Source: Paracyclopina nana (taxonomy: Eukaryota > Arthropoda > Copepoda > Cyclopoida > Cyclopettidae). From it: a stretch of 64,000 nucleotides of DNA. The notes beneath the pieces were generated by a model. The model saw nothing but the letters and a program-made list of their open reading frames with translations, made no database searches and had not been told where the DNA came from. Below, piece by piece: positions 34,001-43,944 of the stretch. The stretch lies in contig JAGUCH010000004.1 of assembly GCA_019096065.1 (NCBI GenBank), positions 3,906,001 to 3,970,000 of the forward strand. The letters run 5' to 3'. Each line of letters opens with the position of its first letter. Within the stretch, counting starts at the first letter, position 1. A program made the translations under genes and the position numbers.

Positions 34001-36377
34001 TTTTGCTAACGAAAAATTCATTAGTTTGGCTAACTCATAAAGATCAACTATGATCATTACACCATAGCTAGCATTCACATTTTATCTTATTGATGCGAGC
34101 TTTCTCTTGCCGTAATATTCCCGCATGCTCTCTGGTAGGCAATCTGTTTTTGGTCATTCGAATGCTAATATACATATCATGCTACATGCATTGTGACCAT
34201 TTTTCTACCTGCGGAATAGCACCAATTTCAGTTTGAATAGTTCGGTAGCAAGCATTTCGATCACAGTGAGGTGGTCACAAACCTAACCTAAATGAATTCG
34301 ACCACCCCAACGTGCATATATTTTCTTACAGGCCCTTCACTGAGCTTTTCATGGGTGCAAATGGTTCGCCGGCTCAATTTTTAAGGGAAGAGTACAAAAA
34401 AAGACCCACCCTAAAATTTGAAACATAGAAAAATTTTTCGATGACGCTTAGCTAGAATCCTCTGCTCATGAGATAGCTGCTTATTTTGGTATTAAGTCGA
34501 TACCATCACTCTGCTATACTTTTTGCAACAAATAGTAACTTGATAAACATTGCATAAAGTGAATTTTAGCACATAAATTGCTTGATCTCCTGGAACTTTC
34601 AGTTTTAGAGGGGCTCAAAGAAGTGATTTTTTTCAAAGTAACTAACGGTTTAGGCAGGAGCTATTTTTTTATATCTTTGTGTAAGCTTGAAGCAGGGTTA
34701 AAGAGGTTTCAAAAAATGTAAATGGTTGGGGTGGTCGAATTCATCACTGTTAGGGTGGCCGAATTCATCTCTGTTAGGGTGGCTACCACCTTACCCTGCT
34801 ATTTGAATGAAATACAAAAAAGTTATATCTCTTTTTCAGATGGGGTCAATGAGATTACTTATTCCAAAATAATCATAAATTGTGAGTGGTAGAAGTTTTC
34901 GAAAATTTCACTTTGTTTGAATCCATAAGGCAGGATTTTATAATTAACACCATACAAACCCCATATTATAAATGGATATTTTTGGGTGTTGGAGAAAGTT
35001 TAGGCTAAAAGCTTACTCAGGTCAATGTGGTTTGCCATTTTATAATTAGGCTTGCAATGGTTGAAAATGATTTCAGACTACAGATTTTCAGTGATAATCA
35101 ACCATTAAAATTTTTTCAGCCACTCAAGTTATGACTTGGAAAGCTTCAAGCGACCTCTTTACCCTACTTTCCGAGACGAGATCCTTCCATCACTCATCGA
35201 AATGGGGATGAAAAAATTTGGCTTCTCGTCCCCTTTGCATCACCTTAAGAATTTCCGAGGGAAACTAACGCATTGCTCGTCTAAAGCAAGACAAGATATT
35301 GTCGAATTAGGTATCGAAGAATGCGCAAGCTCACAGCAACTTCTCGACGCACTGTATGAACTGGATAAAGAATTCTACGAGCATAACAAGGTATCATATT
35401 GTTATTGCCCTAGTGTTCATTCAAATGCATATATGTTTTTGCTTTCTAGTACGTCCACTCTCCGGAAAGGGAGTTGATATCAAAAAGTGAGCACGAAAAG
35501 TATTACAGAAGTAAATCTAAGATGGAAGAATTCACCAGGACCGAGAAATGGAGAAAGGCGGATAAAGAGAGCAATGACGAATTTCCCCTTGCGAACATGT
35601 TCGACAAATTGAGAATCAACAAAGGGCAAGATATCAAAACAGTGAAGGAAACTGTTGAGTTGATCGTGGCTGCGGCCAAACAACTGGGTGAAGATGCGAC
35701 TCGACTTTCATGGGACAACAACTGCCAAAGATTGGAGGTTACAAAGGAGTAGATATAAGTATCATATCTAGCATGATTAAAGTTGCCTTGCTTCTTAGGT
35801 TCGGAAGGTTTACAGGGAAGTGCTGAGAGAACAAGAGCGCTTTGAGCGAGGCCATTATCGCACATGTCCGACGAATGTTGTAGAAGTTGCTGTTTCCGAT
35901 CACTTGTCAGATGACGAAAACGGCGAATCGGTCAGATCAGAATCTCCAATCATGGCTGGTGAGGAAGATGTGCGGTCCCAAAGTGATATACTGACAGAAA
36001 GCGAAGATCAGCGCTCAAATCAATCCTTGAGTGAGGTCAGAGACAACACCGATGAAGAACAAGAAGAATTGCTGTCGGAATCGCCTGTGATGGCGTCAGA
36101 AAGTGACGACGCGTCAGCAGGTGAAAACGATGTACGAGCCCAATCAAATAAAGGAAAGTCAAGAGCGATCGAATGTAGTAAGCGTGTGAAGAAAGAGGTT
36201 GACAAATTCTCGGATCGAGGTAGGGAACCTCAAATCACCATCAAGAAAGAGCCTGTAGACGCAGTGACGGCTTTTAACAGAAGCCATACCGCACCAAATA
36301 AAAGTGTCTCAAAAATCGATAAGTACGATGTAGATGAGAAAGGTGATCTCGACTTGAGCTTCCTTAAAAAAATGTAA
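31077..36377 (+). CDS. Unidentified Ser-rich nuclear-type protein, apparently split around a nested gene
   Basis: I do not recognise this protein. Exons 31077-31784 and 31841-32184 encode a Lys/Ser/Arg-rich disordered N-terminus (with NPFESTFFNPLSS) and a conserved-looking globular block (KYELLTMLLPFDIMG...ANVIFRFFF). The second exon ends at a perfect GTAAGT donor in phase 2; read through, the frame stops at once because the donor overlaps a TAA. Exons 35120-35390, 35450-35748 and 35816-36377 continue in matching phases (2, 0, 2), with no start codon of their own near the beginning. They hold a helical region, then an acidic Ser/Asp/Glu tail with IKKEP, a fit to a SUMO consensus. Joined, the protein is 727 aa. 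If not joined, these are two genes, the second with an unknown start. AATAAA lies at 36455-36460. Confidence 0.55.
32304..33810 (-). CDS. STOML1: Stomatin-like protein with SCP2 domain (STOML1 / UNC-24 type)
   Basis: Exons 33810-33332 and 33276-32304 (phase 2) give 483 aa. Members sit in endosomal or plasma membranes, bind cholesterol and modulate ion channels; UNC-24 acts with mechanosensory channels. Residues about 95-123 form the hydrophobic hairpin, followed by the stomatin/PHB domain (FDRLVVFRLGKLIG, GPGRVVIFPWMDR, IDVRAAAFSVPPQ, then EKERRRPAAEIQDEL). The C-terminal 110 residues are an SCP2 sterol-carrier fold (SVTIASSDLASVLEG, LQAYLTGRISASGD). This PHB-plus-SCP2 order is specific to STOML1/UNC-24. 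A Gly/Ser-rich linker joins the two. The N-terminal 90 residues are polar, with several Tyr. The gene lies antisense within the proposed intron 32185-35119. Confidence 0.93.
34265..34796. mobile_element. MITE-like element of about 530 bp with compound terminal inverted repeats
   Basis: ATGAATTCGACCACCCCAAC at 34292-34311 is perfectly inverted at 34725-34744. On the right the motif is repeated with variation (GTTAGGGTGGCCGAATTCAT, 34749-34768, and a partial third copy). Outermost AGGTGGT blocks also pair (34270 and about 34783). The 400-base interior is AT-rich and non-coding. The structure fits a non-autonomous DNA transposon. Exact ends and the target duplication are not resolved. Confidence 0.6.
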
Positions 36378-36495
36378 GCTCCCATTATGATATGTAATAC
36401 GCCTTTAGACAAATGTATGGATAACTTCAGCAAGTTATGAAAAATTAAGAGTGAAATAAAGGCTTAATGACAGAATATAAGTTCAGACAGGCGGC

Positions 36496-36501
36496 TTTAT
36501 T
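36496..36501 (-). terminator. Polyadenylation signal of RpS11
   Basis: AATAAA on the minus strand, 45 bases after the RpS11 stop. The convergent plus-strand gene has its own AATAAA at 36455-36460, so the two transcripts probably overlap at their 3' ends. Confidence 0.7.
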
Positions 36502-36545
36502 TACCGACTCCCTACATATTTTATCAACACACAGGTAGAATCAGT

Positions 36546-37673
36546 TTAGAACTTCTTGAAGGACTTTTTGTTGCCAGCAGCCCTGGTTACCTTGAGAGTG
36601 TTGAATTTGACAGTTTTGGAGAGAGGTCTGCACTCACCGACGGTAGCAACGTCTCCAACTTGCACATCCCTAGGGAAACAAACCAGTTAGTCCAGAACTA
36701 TAATGGGAGCAGAAGAGCTATCCTACCTGAAGCAGGGAGACAAGTGAACGGAAACGTTCTTGTGGCGCTTCTCGAATCGGTTGTACTTCTTGACGTAGTG
36801 CAAGTAATCCCTCCTGATAACGGCAGTCCTGTTCATCTTCAGCTTGATGATGACTCCAGTAAGGATACGACCACGAATTGACACCTTTCCGGTGAAGGGG
36901 CACTTCTTGTCGATGTAGTTACCTTCACGGGCCTATAATGTGCACAGCAAGCGTTAGTATGTATACCAATTTAAATGACTAGTTCACAATGGAAGAGGAA
37001 AAAGCAGTTGTACTACCTCACGGGGAACTTTGAAGCCAAGACCAGGGTTCGTCACAAATCTGGACTCGGTTTTCTTGAGGCCACCCTTGCGGTTAGCGAA
37101 AATGGTGGGCTGCTTCTGGAAAGCTCTCTCAGTCTGTCCAAGCGGATTGTAATGTGCGATGCGAGTGAGTGGGGAGAAAAAGAAAGAAAAACCAAACAAT
37201 TAATCATGCACACACACACAGCAGCAGCAGAACTAAAATTCAACCAACTCAAGTTGCGTGAGTGGAGTTAAGCGGGCTCTGTAATCTGTTACAGCTTTTA
37301 AAATTGGGCAGCGTAAGCTAGTTAGTGCTTAACACAACGAAACTTCACATCTGACCTCGATTGGCATCTTGAAGCCAAGACCAACCACTCGAGTATATCT
37401 TTTAAGAGCGGTCTTTTTGACGCCAGAAGTTTTCTTGGAGTTTTGGAAAACCGTAGGCTGCTTTTGGAACGCGCGTTCTTGCTGAAAAGTCACGAAGTCG
37501 AGAAACATTGAAATTGCGTGCCGGAACTTTTAGTTGTCATTTTTAAACAGTTTTCCCAAAAAGTGAGGAAAACTGGGCTTAAATCACAAAGGAGTGCTTG
37601 CTTCCGACCGCTTACCACTTGGTTTTTGCGACTCACTACCATAATAAGAGGAGAATTTTACCTGATCCGCCAT
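36546..37673 (-). CDS. RpS11: 40S ribosomal protein S11 (uS17) with two alternative second exons
   Basis: uS17 binds 18S rRNA in the small subunit. Exon 1 (37673-37662) encodes only MADQ. Exon 3 (36932-36727) reads [21 protein letters not shown] and [20 protein letters not shown], and exon 4 (36669-36546) reads [18 protein letters not shown], all near-invariant in the family. Between them are two homologous exons: 2a (37481-37356, [17 protein letters not shown]...GLGFKMPIE) and 2b (37133-37017, [17 protein letters not shown]...GLGFKVPRE). Both are phase 0 with good splice sites. Either gives an intact protein, of 155 or 152 aa; including both would keep the frame but duplicate the N-terminal segment. 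Signals that would make them mutually exclusive are not visible by eye. Confidence 0.95.
37017..37133 (-). CDS. RpS11: RpS11 alternative exon 2b
   Basis: 39 codons between a GGACAG acceptor and a GTAGTA donor. It starts [12 protein letters not shown], which matches the animal consensus better than exon 2a, and ends GLGFKVPRE. The 222-base intron between 2a and 2b is long enough for either order of splicing. Confidence 0.85.
37356..37481 (-). CDS. RpS11: RpS11 alternative exon 2a
   Basis: 42 codons between TTTTCAG and a GTCAGA donor. It shares about 24 of 39 alignable residues with exon 2b, including the ERAFQKQPT and GLGFK blocks that mark this part of uS17. It differs in the middle segment ([18 protein letters not shown]), which lies on the ribosome surface side in known structures by family knowledge. 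Confidence 0.85.
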
Positions 37674-38021
37674 GGTGAGAAAAGTTTTCTGTGTTTACAC
37701 TAAACACTCAAATCGGAAAAGGAAGTTTGTTTTGTTTACGTTTTGAAAATTCCCATCAAACAAAGGGGTCGCAATCGAATACATGAACTTGTAAAAAATT
37801 CGTATCCTTTCTCAATAGCGCGCTACTAAGTCTTTTTTACGAAAAAGTTACCAGATATGCAAGCTGGTACATTTATCTTGAAAAAATGCCCTTTTGTGGC
37901 GTTTTCATAAGCTTTCAGCACTGTAAATATTTCTTTTAAACAAAATAACTCCCGTCAGCAGACCGAAATCGTAAACACGTGTAATTTTCGTTGCCGGAAA
38001 AATTTCATCAGTGCTTTAGCA
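37674..38021. promoter_or_regulatory. Shared divergent promoter region of RpS11 and LARS1
   Basis: Only 348 bases separate the two start codons on opposite strands, so both promoters must lie here or in the first introns. No TATA box is seen on either side, as usual for housekeeping genes. The RpS11 leader just before its ATG is pyrimidine-rich (CTTTTCTCACC), compatible with a TOP-type leader. Confidence 0.5.
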
Positions 38022-41000
38022 ATGTCGGCTGAGGCGAGAAAAGGCACGTTCAAGGTTGAGTTCCTTAAGGACATTGAGAAGAATGTCCAAGCTCGATGGG
38101 AAGCTAGCAAGGCTTACGAAGAAGACGCGCCTGTTGACAAAAATGTGGAGAAATTCATGGTGACATTCCCATATCCGTACATGAATGGCCGACTTCATTT
38201 GGGTCACACGTTCTCCCTATCAAAAGGTGAATTTGCGGTGCGTTACAACCGTTTGAAGGGGAAAAGATGCCTCTTTCCGTTCGGATTTCATTGCACTGGA
38301 ATGCCTATCAAGGCTTGCGCTGACAAGTTGAAGCGCGAGATGGAAGATTTCGGCTATCCTCCTCAATTTCCTTCTGCTGATCAAGTTGAAAAGGAGGAGG
38401 AAAATACCACGCGAGACGACCCCAAAATTGAAAATAAGGCCAAAGGCAAGAAAAGTAAGGCTGCTGCCAAAGCTGGAACTGCCAAGTACCAATGGCAAAT
38501 CATGCAAGGGCTTGGTTTGAATAATGAAGAAATCAAGGAATTCGCTGACACTGATCATTGGCTCGAGTACTTCCCACCTCTTTGCAAGTCAGATTTGCAG
38601 TCTCTTGGCCTGGCTGTTGACTGGAGGCGTTCCTTCATCACCACAGACGTCAATCCATTCTATGACTCTTTTGTGCGTTGGCAATTTATTCGCTTGAAAG
38701 AGCGAGAAAAGGTCAAGTTTGGCAAGAGGTACACCATTTTCAGTCCAAAGGACAATCAGCCATGCATGGATCACGACCGTAGCTCTGGAGAGGGGGTTGG
38801 TCCCCAAGAGTACACTCTGATCAAGATGAAAGCTCTTGACCCTCTTCCTCCAAAGTTGGCCAAACTGGCCAAAAAAGGAACCTCCATTTACTTGGTGGCT
38901 GCCACCTTGCGACCTGAGACTATGTATGGTCAAACCAACTGTTGGATCAGGCCTGACATGAAGTATGTGGCCTTTGAAGTGACCAAGGGCAAACAGCCTG
39001 AAATATTTGTGTGCACCAAGAGAGCTGCAAGAAATATGGCTTATCAAGGCTTCACCAAGGAAGATGGAAAAGTCAATGTGTTGGCTGAGTTTGATGGCCA
39101 GGATATCATGGGTCTTGGCCTCAAGGCTCCCTTGAGCACATTTAATAAGATTTACACTTTGCCTATGCTGACCATCAAGGAAGACAAGGGAACTGGTGTG
39201 GTGACATCTGTCCCATCCGATTCGCCTGATGATTTTGCAGCTCTTCGTGACTTGAAGAACAAGCAACCATTCCGTGAAAAATACAATGTCAAGGACGAAA
39301 TGGTCTTGCCATTTGATCCAGTGCCCATCATTGACATCCCTGAGTATGGCAACTTGAGTGCTGTCACTGTATGTGATCAGCTCAAGATCCAAAGCCAGAA
39401 TGACAAGGACAAATTGGCAGAGGCAAAAGAACTCGTGTACCTCAAGGGCTTCTATGAGGGCAAAATGATAATTGGTGGCCATAAGGGGAAAAGTGTGCAA
39501 GACGCCAAGCCTTTAATCAAAAACGAGCTTGTTGATGCCAATGAAGCTATTCTCTACATGGAGCCGGAGAAAACGATCGTATCTAGATCAGGGGACGAGT
39601 GCGTGGTTGCGCTTTGCGATCAGTGGTACCTTGATTATGGTGAAACCCAATGGAGGGATCTTACCCAAAAATGCTTGGATAAAGTGGAAACATACCACGA
39701 GGAAGTGAAGAAAAACTTTGATTCCACGATGGGTTGGCTCAAGGAGCATGCTTGTTCTCGAACATACGGATTGGGTACCAAGTTGCCCTGGGATGAAAGC
39801 TGGCTCATTGAACCTTTGTCGGACTCTACTATCTACATGGCATACTACACTGTCGCTCACATTTTGCAGGTAAATACTCATTGTAGCCATAGAGAGCTAA
39901 TATTCTAATTTTCATTTGTGTAAGGGAGGAAATTTTCGGAGCAATGGCAGTGAAAACAAATACAAAATTGATCCTGCTGATATGACCCCAGAAATCTGGG
40001 ATCATATTTTCTTCAAAGAAGCCAAGGCACCCAAGACCAAAATCCCCAAGAAGGCGTTGGAGGAGATGCGGCGAGAATTTGCATTTTGGTACCCTGTGGA
40101 TCTGAGAGTCTCTGGCAAAGATTTGGTGCCCAACCATTTGACTTACTTCCTTTACAACCACACTGCAATCTGGCCAGCAAATCCGCAAATGTGGCCAAGA
40201 GGAATCAGAGCGAATGGGCATCTGCTCTTGAACTCTGAAAAAATGTCCAAGTCAACTGGCAACTTTATGACCCTCAACGAGGCCATTGACAAATTTTCTG
40301 CAGATGGTATGAGGCTTGCTTTGGCTGATGCTGGTGATGGTGTTGAAGATGCCAATTTCATCGTCAACGTGGCAGAAGCAGGAATTTTGAGGCTTTACAC
40401 TTTTATTGAGTGGGTGAAGGAAATGCTCTCAGACTCTGCCGATTTGCGTACTGACAAAAGCTTTGGCTTCCATGACAATGTGTTTGCCAATGAGATGAAC
40501 AAGCTAATGAAGGCCACCGATGAAAACTACTCAAAAATGCTCTTTCGCGAAGCTCTACGCACTGGTTTCTTTGAGATGCAACAATCTCGTGACAAATATC
40601 GCGAGTTGACTGCCAACGAGAATGGCATGCATTCCAAGCTGGTGCTTCAGTTCATTGAGTGGCAAGCATTGGCCATGTGCCCAATTTGCCCCCACGTGGC
40701 AGAGTACTTGTGGATGGATCTTTTGGGCAAGAAGGATTCCATTTTGAAGGCTGTCTGGCCTCAAATTGGCCAAGTGGACGAAGTTGTCATCAAAAGCTCT
40801 GAATACCTCATGGAGGCTGCACGCGAGTTCAGGTTAAAACTGAAGGCTGCTTCTCAGCCTGTCAAGGCTAAAAAGGGTGCCCCTGCGCCCAAGGCTCCAG
40901 AGAAGCCAACGCATGCAACTATGTACGTGGCCAAAACATATCCTCCTTGGCAGTGCACTGTACTGTCAACTTTGAAGGCCATGTATGAAGAGGCCAACGG

Positions 41001-41634
41001 AGCCTCGCCTGACAACAAAGTCTTGAGCCAAAAGTTGGCTGCCATGCCTGAGTTGAAAAAGTGGATGAAGAAAGTGATGCCTTTCGTGGTTTGGTCCAAG
41101 GAAAGAGTCGCCACTTTGGGGCTGTCTGCCCTGGATCTCACTTTGGACTTTGACGAGAAAAAGGTTCTGGAAGACAACGCGAGCTATCTATTGAGCACAC
41201 TTCAGCTTGATGGCATTGAAATCAAGTTCTCCAGTGAGGCCAACGAAAAGACCCAGGAGGAGTGTAGGCCTGGAGAGCCTTTTATCATATTCAGAACTGA
41301 GCCATCAGTGACCCTGACCTTCTTGAACGATCAGCCTTTCACTGGGCTCTTTCAAACCACGTGTCCATTTTTGGATGGAGATGACGTTGACAAGCTTGTG
41401 AAGAGAATGGCTCGAAATGAGCGGAACATCAAGGATCCCAAGAAGGTGGAAATTTGGAGATTTGCTGATCCAGTCATGGGGCCAAGAAATATGCCAAGCC
41501 TTGACAAACCTAATTTGGGAAAAATCCAGTTGCCTTCGGGTACAAAATTCAACGTTGATATAACTGCTCAAAAGGTGTTTATAGACGGCAATATTGATGT
41601 GGGTGAAAACCTCATTTATAGGGTGGCTGAGTGA
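38022..41634 (+). CDS. LARS1: Leucyl-tRNA synthetase, cytosolic
   Basis: Exons 38022-39869 and 39925-41634 (phase 0) give 1185 aa, matching the roughly 1176 of animal cytosolic LeuRS. The enzyme charges tRNA-Leu and in animals also senses leucine for TORC1. The class I signature HLGH lies at residues 59-62 within [18 protein letters not shown], and KMSKS near residue 720 in [10 protein letters not shown]. Between them are the zinc/insert region and the CP1 editing domain ([30 protein letters not shown], with the editing Asp). A Lys-rich insert ([17 protein letters not shown]) at about 145-160 is typical of the eukaryotic form. The C-terminal domain extends past the anticodon-binding helices. 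Confidence 0.98.
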
Positions 41635-42101
41635 TGGAAATATACTTTCACCAAATAATATTTTCATTGGCGTCATTTTTCCTAGAAAGCAAGGCTAATC
41701 AGTAATTGTCGTTCTGCATCATTATTCCCTTTAATTAAAATTTCCAATTAACCTTTGATTGAGCATTATGCCTAATTGCTAACTTTTTGCAATCAACAGA
41801 ATGACATTATCCAGTGGCCCATGTTTGATATCATGCTAATTAAAAGGGGCCTACTCTGATAACTACTATCAATCAAATACTTTAAATATCCAGGTTTTTA
41901 TTTTTTTTCCAAAAGCTCAATTTTTTTAAAGCTTTGTCCGCAGTTATCATTTTTCATTAGAAAGTAGGCCTCAAACCATAAGTGCAGCCATTCTCCTTAA
42001 AAATTCAATATAGAAAGTCCAATCCCGTGGGAATAGAGGTTACTGTACGTATAAGTGACATTGCATTTACTCGATCAGTCAATGGCTGGATACACCGCAC
42101 A
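41635..42101. other. Spacer between LARS1 and the CEP104-like gene
   Basis: AT-rich. The downstream frame is open back to 41982 without an ATG, and TTTTCATTAG at 41951-41960 could be an acceptor, so a 5' exon of the next gene may lie here. Nothing else is seen. Confidence 0.4.
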
Positions 42102-43000
42102 ATGGTTGAAGTTATAGGCTACAAAACTTACCGATTTGAGCCTTCGCCTAAGCCAGGAAAGTACCTAGAGATTGGTGACATCCTGAGCAATCCTGGACCT
42201 TGTGAGAGGTCGTATAAGACGAGCAAATTCTGTGTTTATCCTCATGAAATTGTGCTGCAGCTTGACAGCAGGTCAGTGGTGAGCAAGCTTGAAATCTTGG
42301 TGCATCATGAGCTTGTACCCAAGTACGTGAAAATCACTTTGGGTGATGTTCCACCTGGTAGAGGAATCACCCTGAAGTTGGCCCAATTTCAAGATCCTAT
42401 TGGAACTGTGCCGTTTGAGGATCCTGCTGACGAAGCCAAACTGAAAGGCAGAGAGCTCAAGTTTATTGAATTCACTGGCGGGGTCCCCATAACATTGATC
42501 AAGTTGCACTTTGGATCAAACTTCGAACTGAGAAGCAACAAGTTTAACCAGATTGGAATCATTGGCATCAGTATCATTGGCCGTAGGTCCAATTTCAATG
42601 ATTTGGAGACTCCCTTTCCTATTTATGGAGTAACTTCTATTGCATACATTGATGATGACATTAAGGACGAGATTTACATGGTAAGTAGTCGAAATTAGGT
42701 GGCTTTAGCTCATGATATGAAGTAAGTGTTTTCTTGAAAATAAAGCTGGAGACCCAGAAGAAGGTGGCTACAGACTTGGGGAAAATGTCTAAGGTTGACA
42801 TACTGAAGGGCGCTATCGCTGCCGTGGTTGAAATGGGATATGAGCATGGCAAACTTCTGGCAGAAGCCACCAAAGCTGCAAAGGAGGGAAATAATGAATT
42901 ATCAGTGTCCTTGGTTCATGAGGCTGAACATTTGAAACTTTTAACGTATGATAATTGGAGGGTGATGGAAAAGTTGAGGCCTGAATACTTGAGAAACTAA
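42102..43000 (+). CDS. Short protein with the N-terminal beta-sandwich of centrosomal protein CEP104
   Basis: Exons 42102-42680 and 42746-43000 (phase 0) give 277 aa from MVEVIGYKTYRFEPSPK. The block CVYPHEIVLQLDSRSVVSKLEILVHHELVPKYVKI, and GRELKFIEFTGGVPITLIKLHF followed by NQIGIIGISIIG, match the opening jelly-roll domain of CEP104, a cilium-tip/centriole protein. Exon 2 adds a helical segment (LETQKKVATDLGKMSK..., KLLAEATKAAKEGNNE). Full CEP104 is over 900 aa with TOG and zinc-finger domains. Here the frame ends cleanly after the helix, so this is either a short family member or a 5' fragment. The frame is open upstream without an ATG, so an earlier exon is possible. Confidence 0.7.
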
Positions 43001-43488
43001 CTATTTAGCTTCACTTGCAAGAACGGACTAGTTAAGATCCGTTGAATTTCTAATTTTGCGTTCGTTATGTTATTTCGTTTACCAAACGTATTTTTTTCGT
43101 CATAATTTTTGGCATTTATTTAAAAAAATGTCGTTTTACTTTGGCCATATAACTGGTTTAATAAGAATAAAGTCCACTCAGTTCCGTATTCAGTTTTCTA
43201 GCTTTTCTCATTTTGTCGTGAAAATGCAAGCGTCAAGGTCAAACCAAGAACGGAAGAACCTTTAGAAAGCAGAATCGAAACGTTAACGCGTAAGCGCGTG
43301 GAATATATAAATTTTCTGACCAAGTGCGATATTTTCTGTTGTATCACGACCAGGGATCCATTCTCCGACGTAGCTCGAGTAGTAGTGCCAGCTGTGGCAC
43401 CCACGAGGTCGGGATCCACCATTTTCCATAAGAGTCTCAATTGATAAAACTTCGGCCTCTTGAAGCAAGATTAAGTCGGAAAATAGAA

Positions 43489-43845
43489 ATGGATTCTAAG
43501 AAAGTCCAATCATTTGAAGAAAGTCTCGAGGTTTGTCCCGAATTCGACCAGATGAGAAACGAACTATTTCTGCTAAGGTCGGAAAATACCAAGCTTAAAG
43601 AGGAAGAGCGTAGAAACAAAGCTGCCCTTGCTTCCTTGAAAAAGCAAATTGCAGAAATGGAGGTGAAAGGTAAACTTGTCAAAACTTCATAAATTTGATT
43701 GCTGCAAAGTTTCCTCATTTCAGTTTGTCAATTTGGTTGGAATAATCAAAGTAGCTTGGCAGTGGTGAACAAGCAATTTAACTCAGCACAACCGCAAGTA
43801 TTCAACCCTTCTACTGATCTTGAAGAGTTTTCGTACGAGCATTAG
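43489..43845 (+). CDS. Small coiled-coil protein of unknown function
   Basis: Exons 43489-43669 and 43724-43845 (phase 1, GTAAAC donor, TTTCAG acceptor) give 100 aa. Residues 18-60 form a clear coiled coil (QMRNELFLLRSENTKLKEEE..., LASLKKQIAEMEVKG) with leucines spaced as in a zipper. The rest is polar, with NKQFNSAQPQVF and an acidic end. The frame is open 16 codons before the Met. An upstream stretch (43208-43440) also looks coding-like in another frame and might be a 5' exon. I cannot assign a family. No basic region precedes the zipper, so a bZIP factor is unlikely. Confidence 0.5.
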
Positions 43846-43944
43846 CTAGTATTTTGATTGACTGATGTGATAGCGCTATGTAACTTTTGATTTGTGAGAG
43901 TATGTCATGTGTATTTTCGAATTGGTCACAGCCAGCGCAAGTAG

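Noticed and set aside
38589..39500. 303-codon minus-strand frame inside LARS1
   Set aside because: Antisense shadow of the synthetase catalytic and editing domains; no independent evidence.
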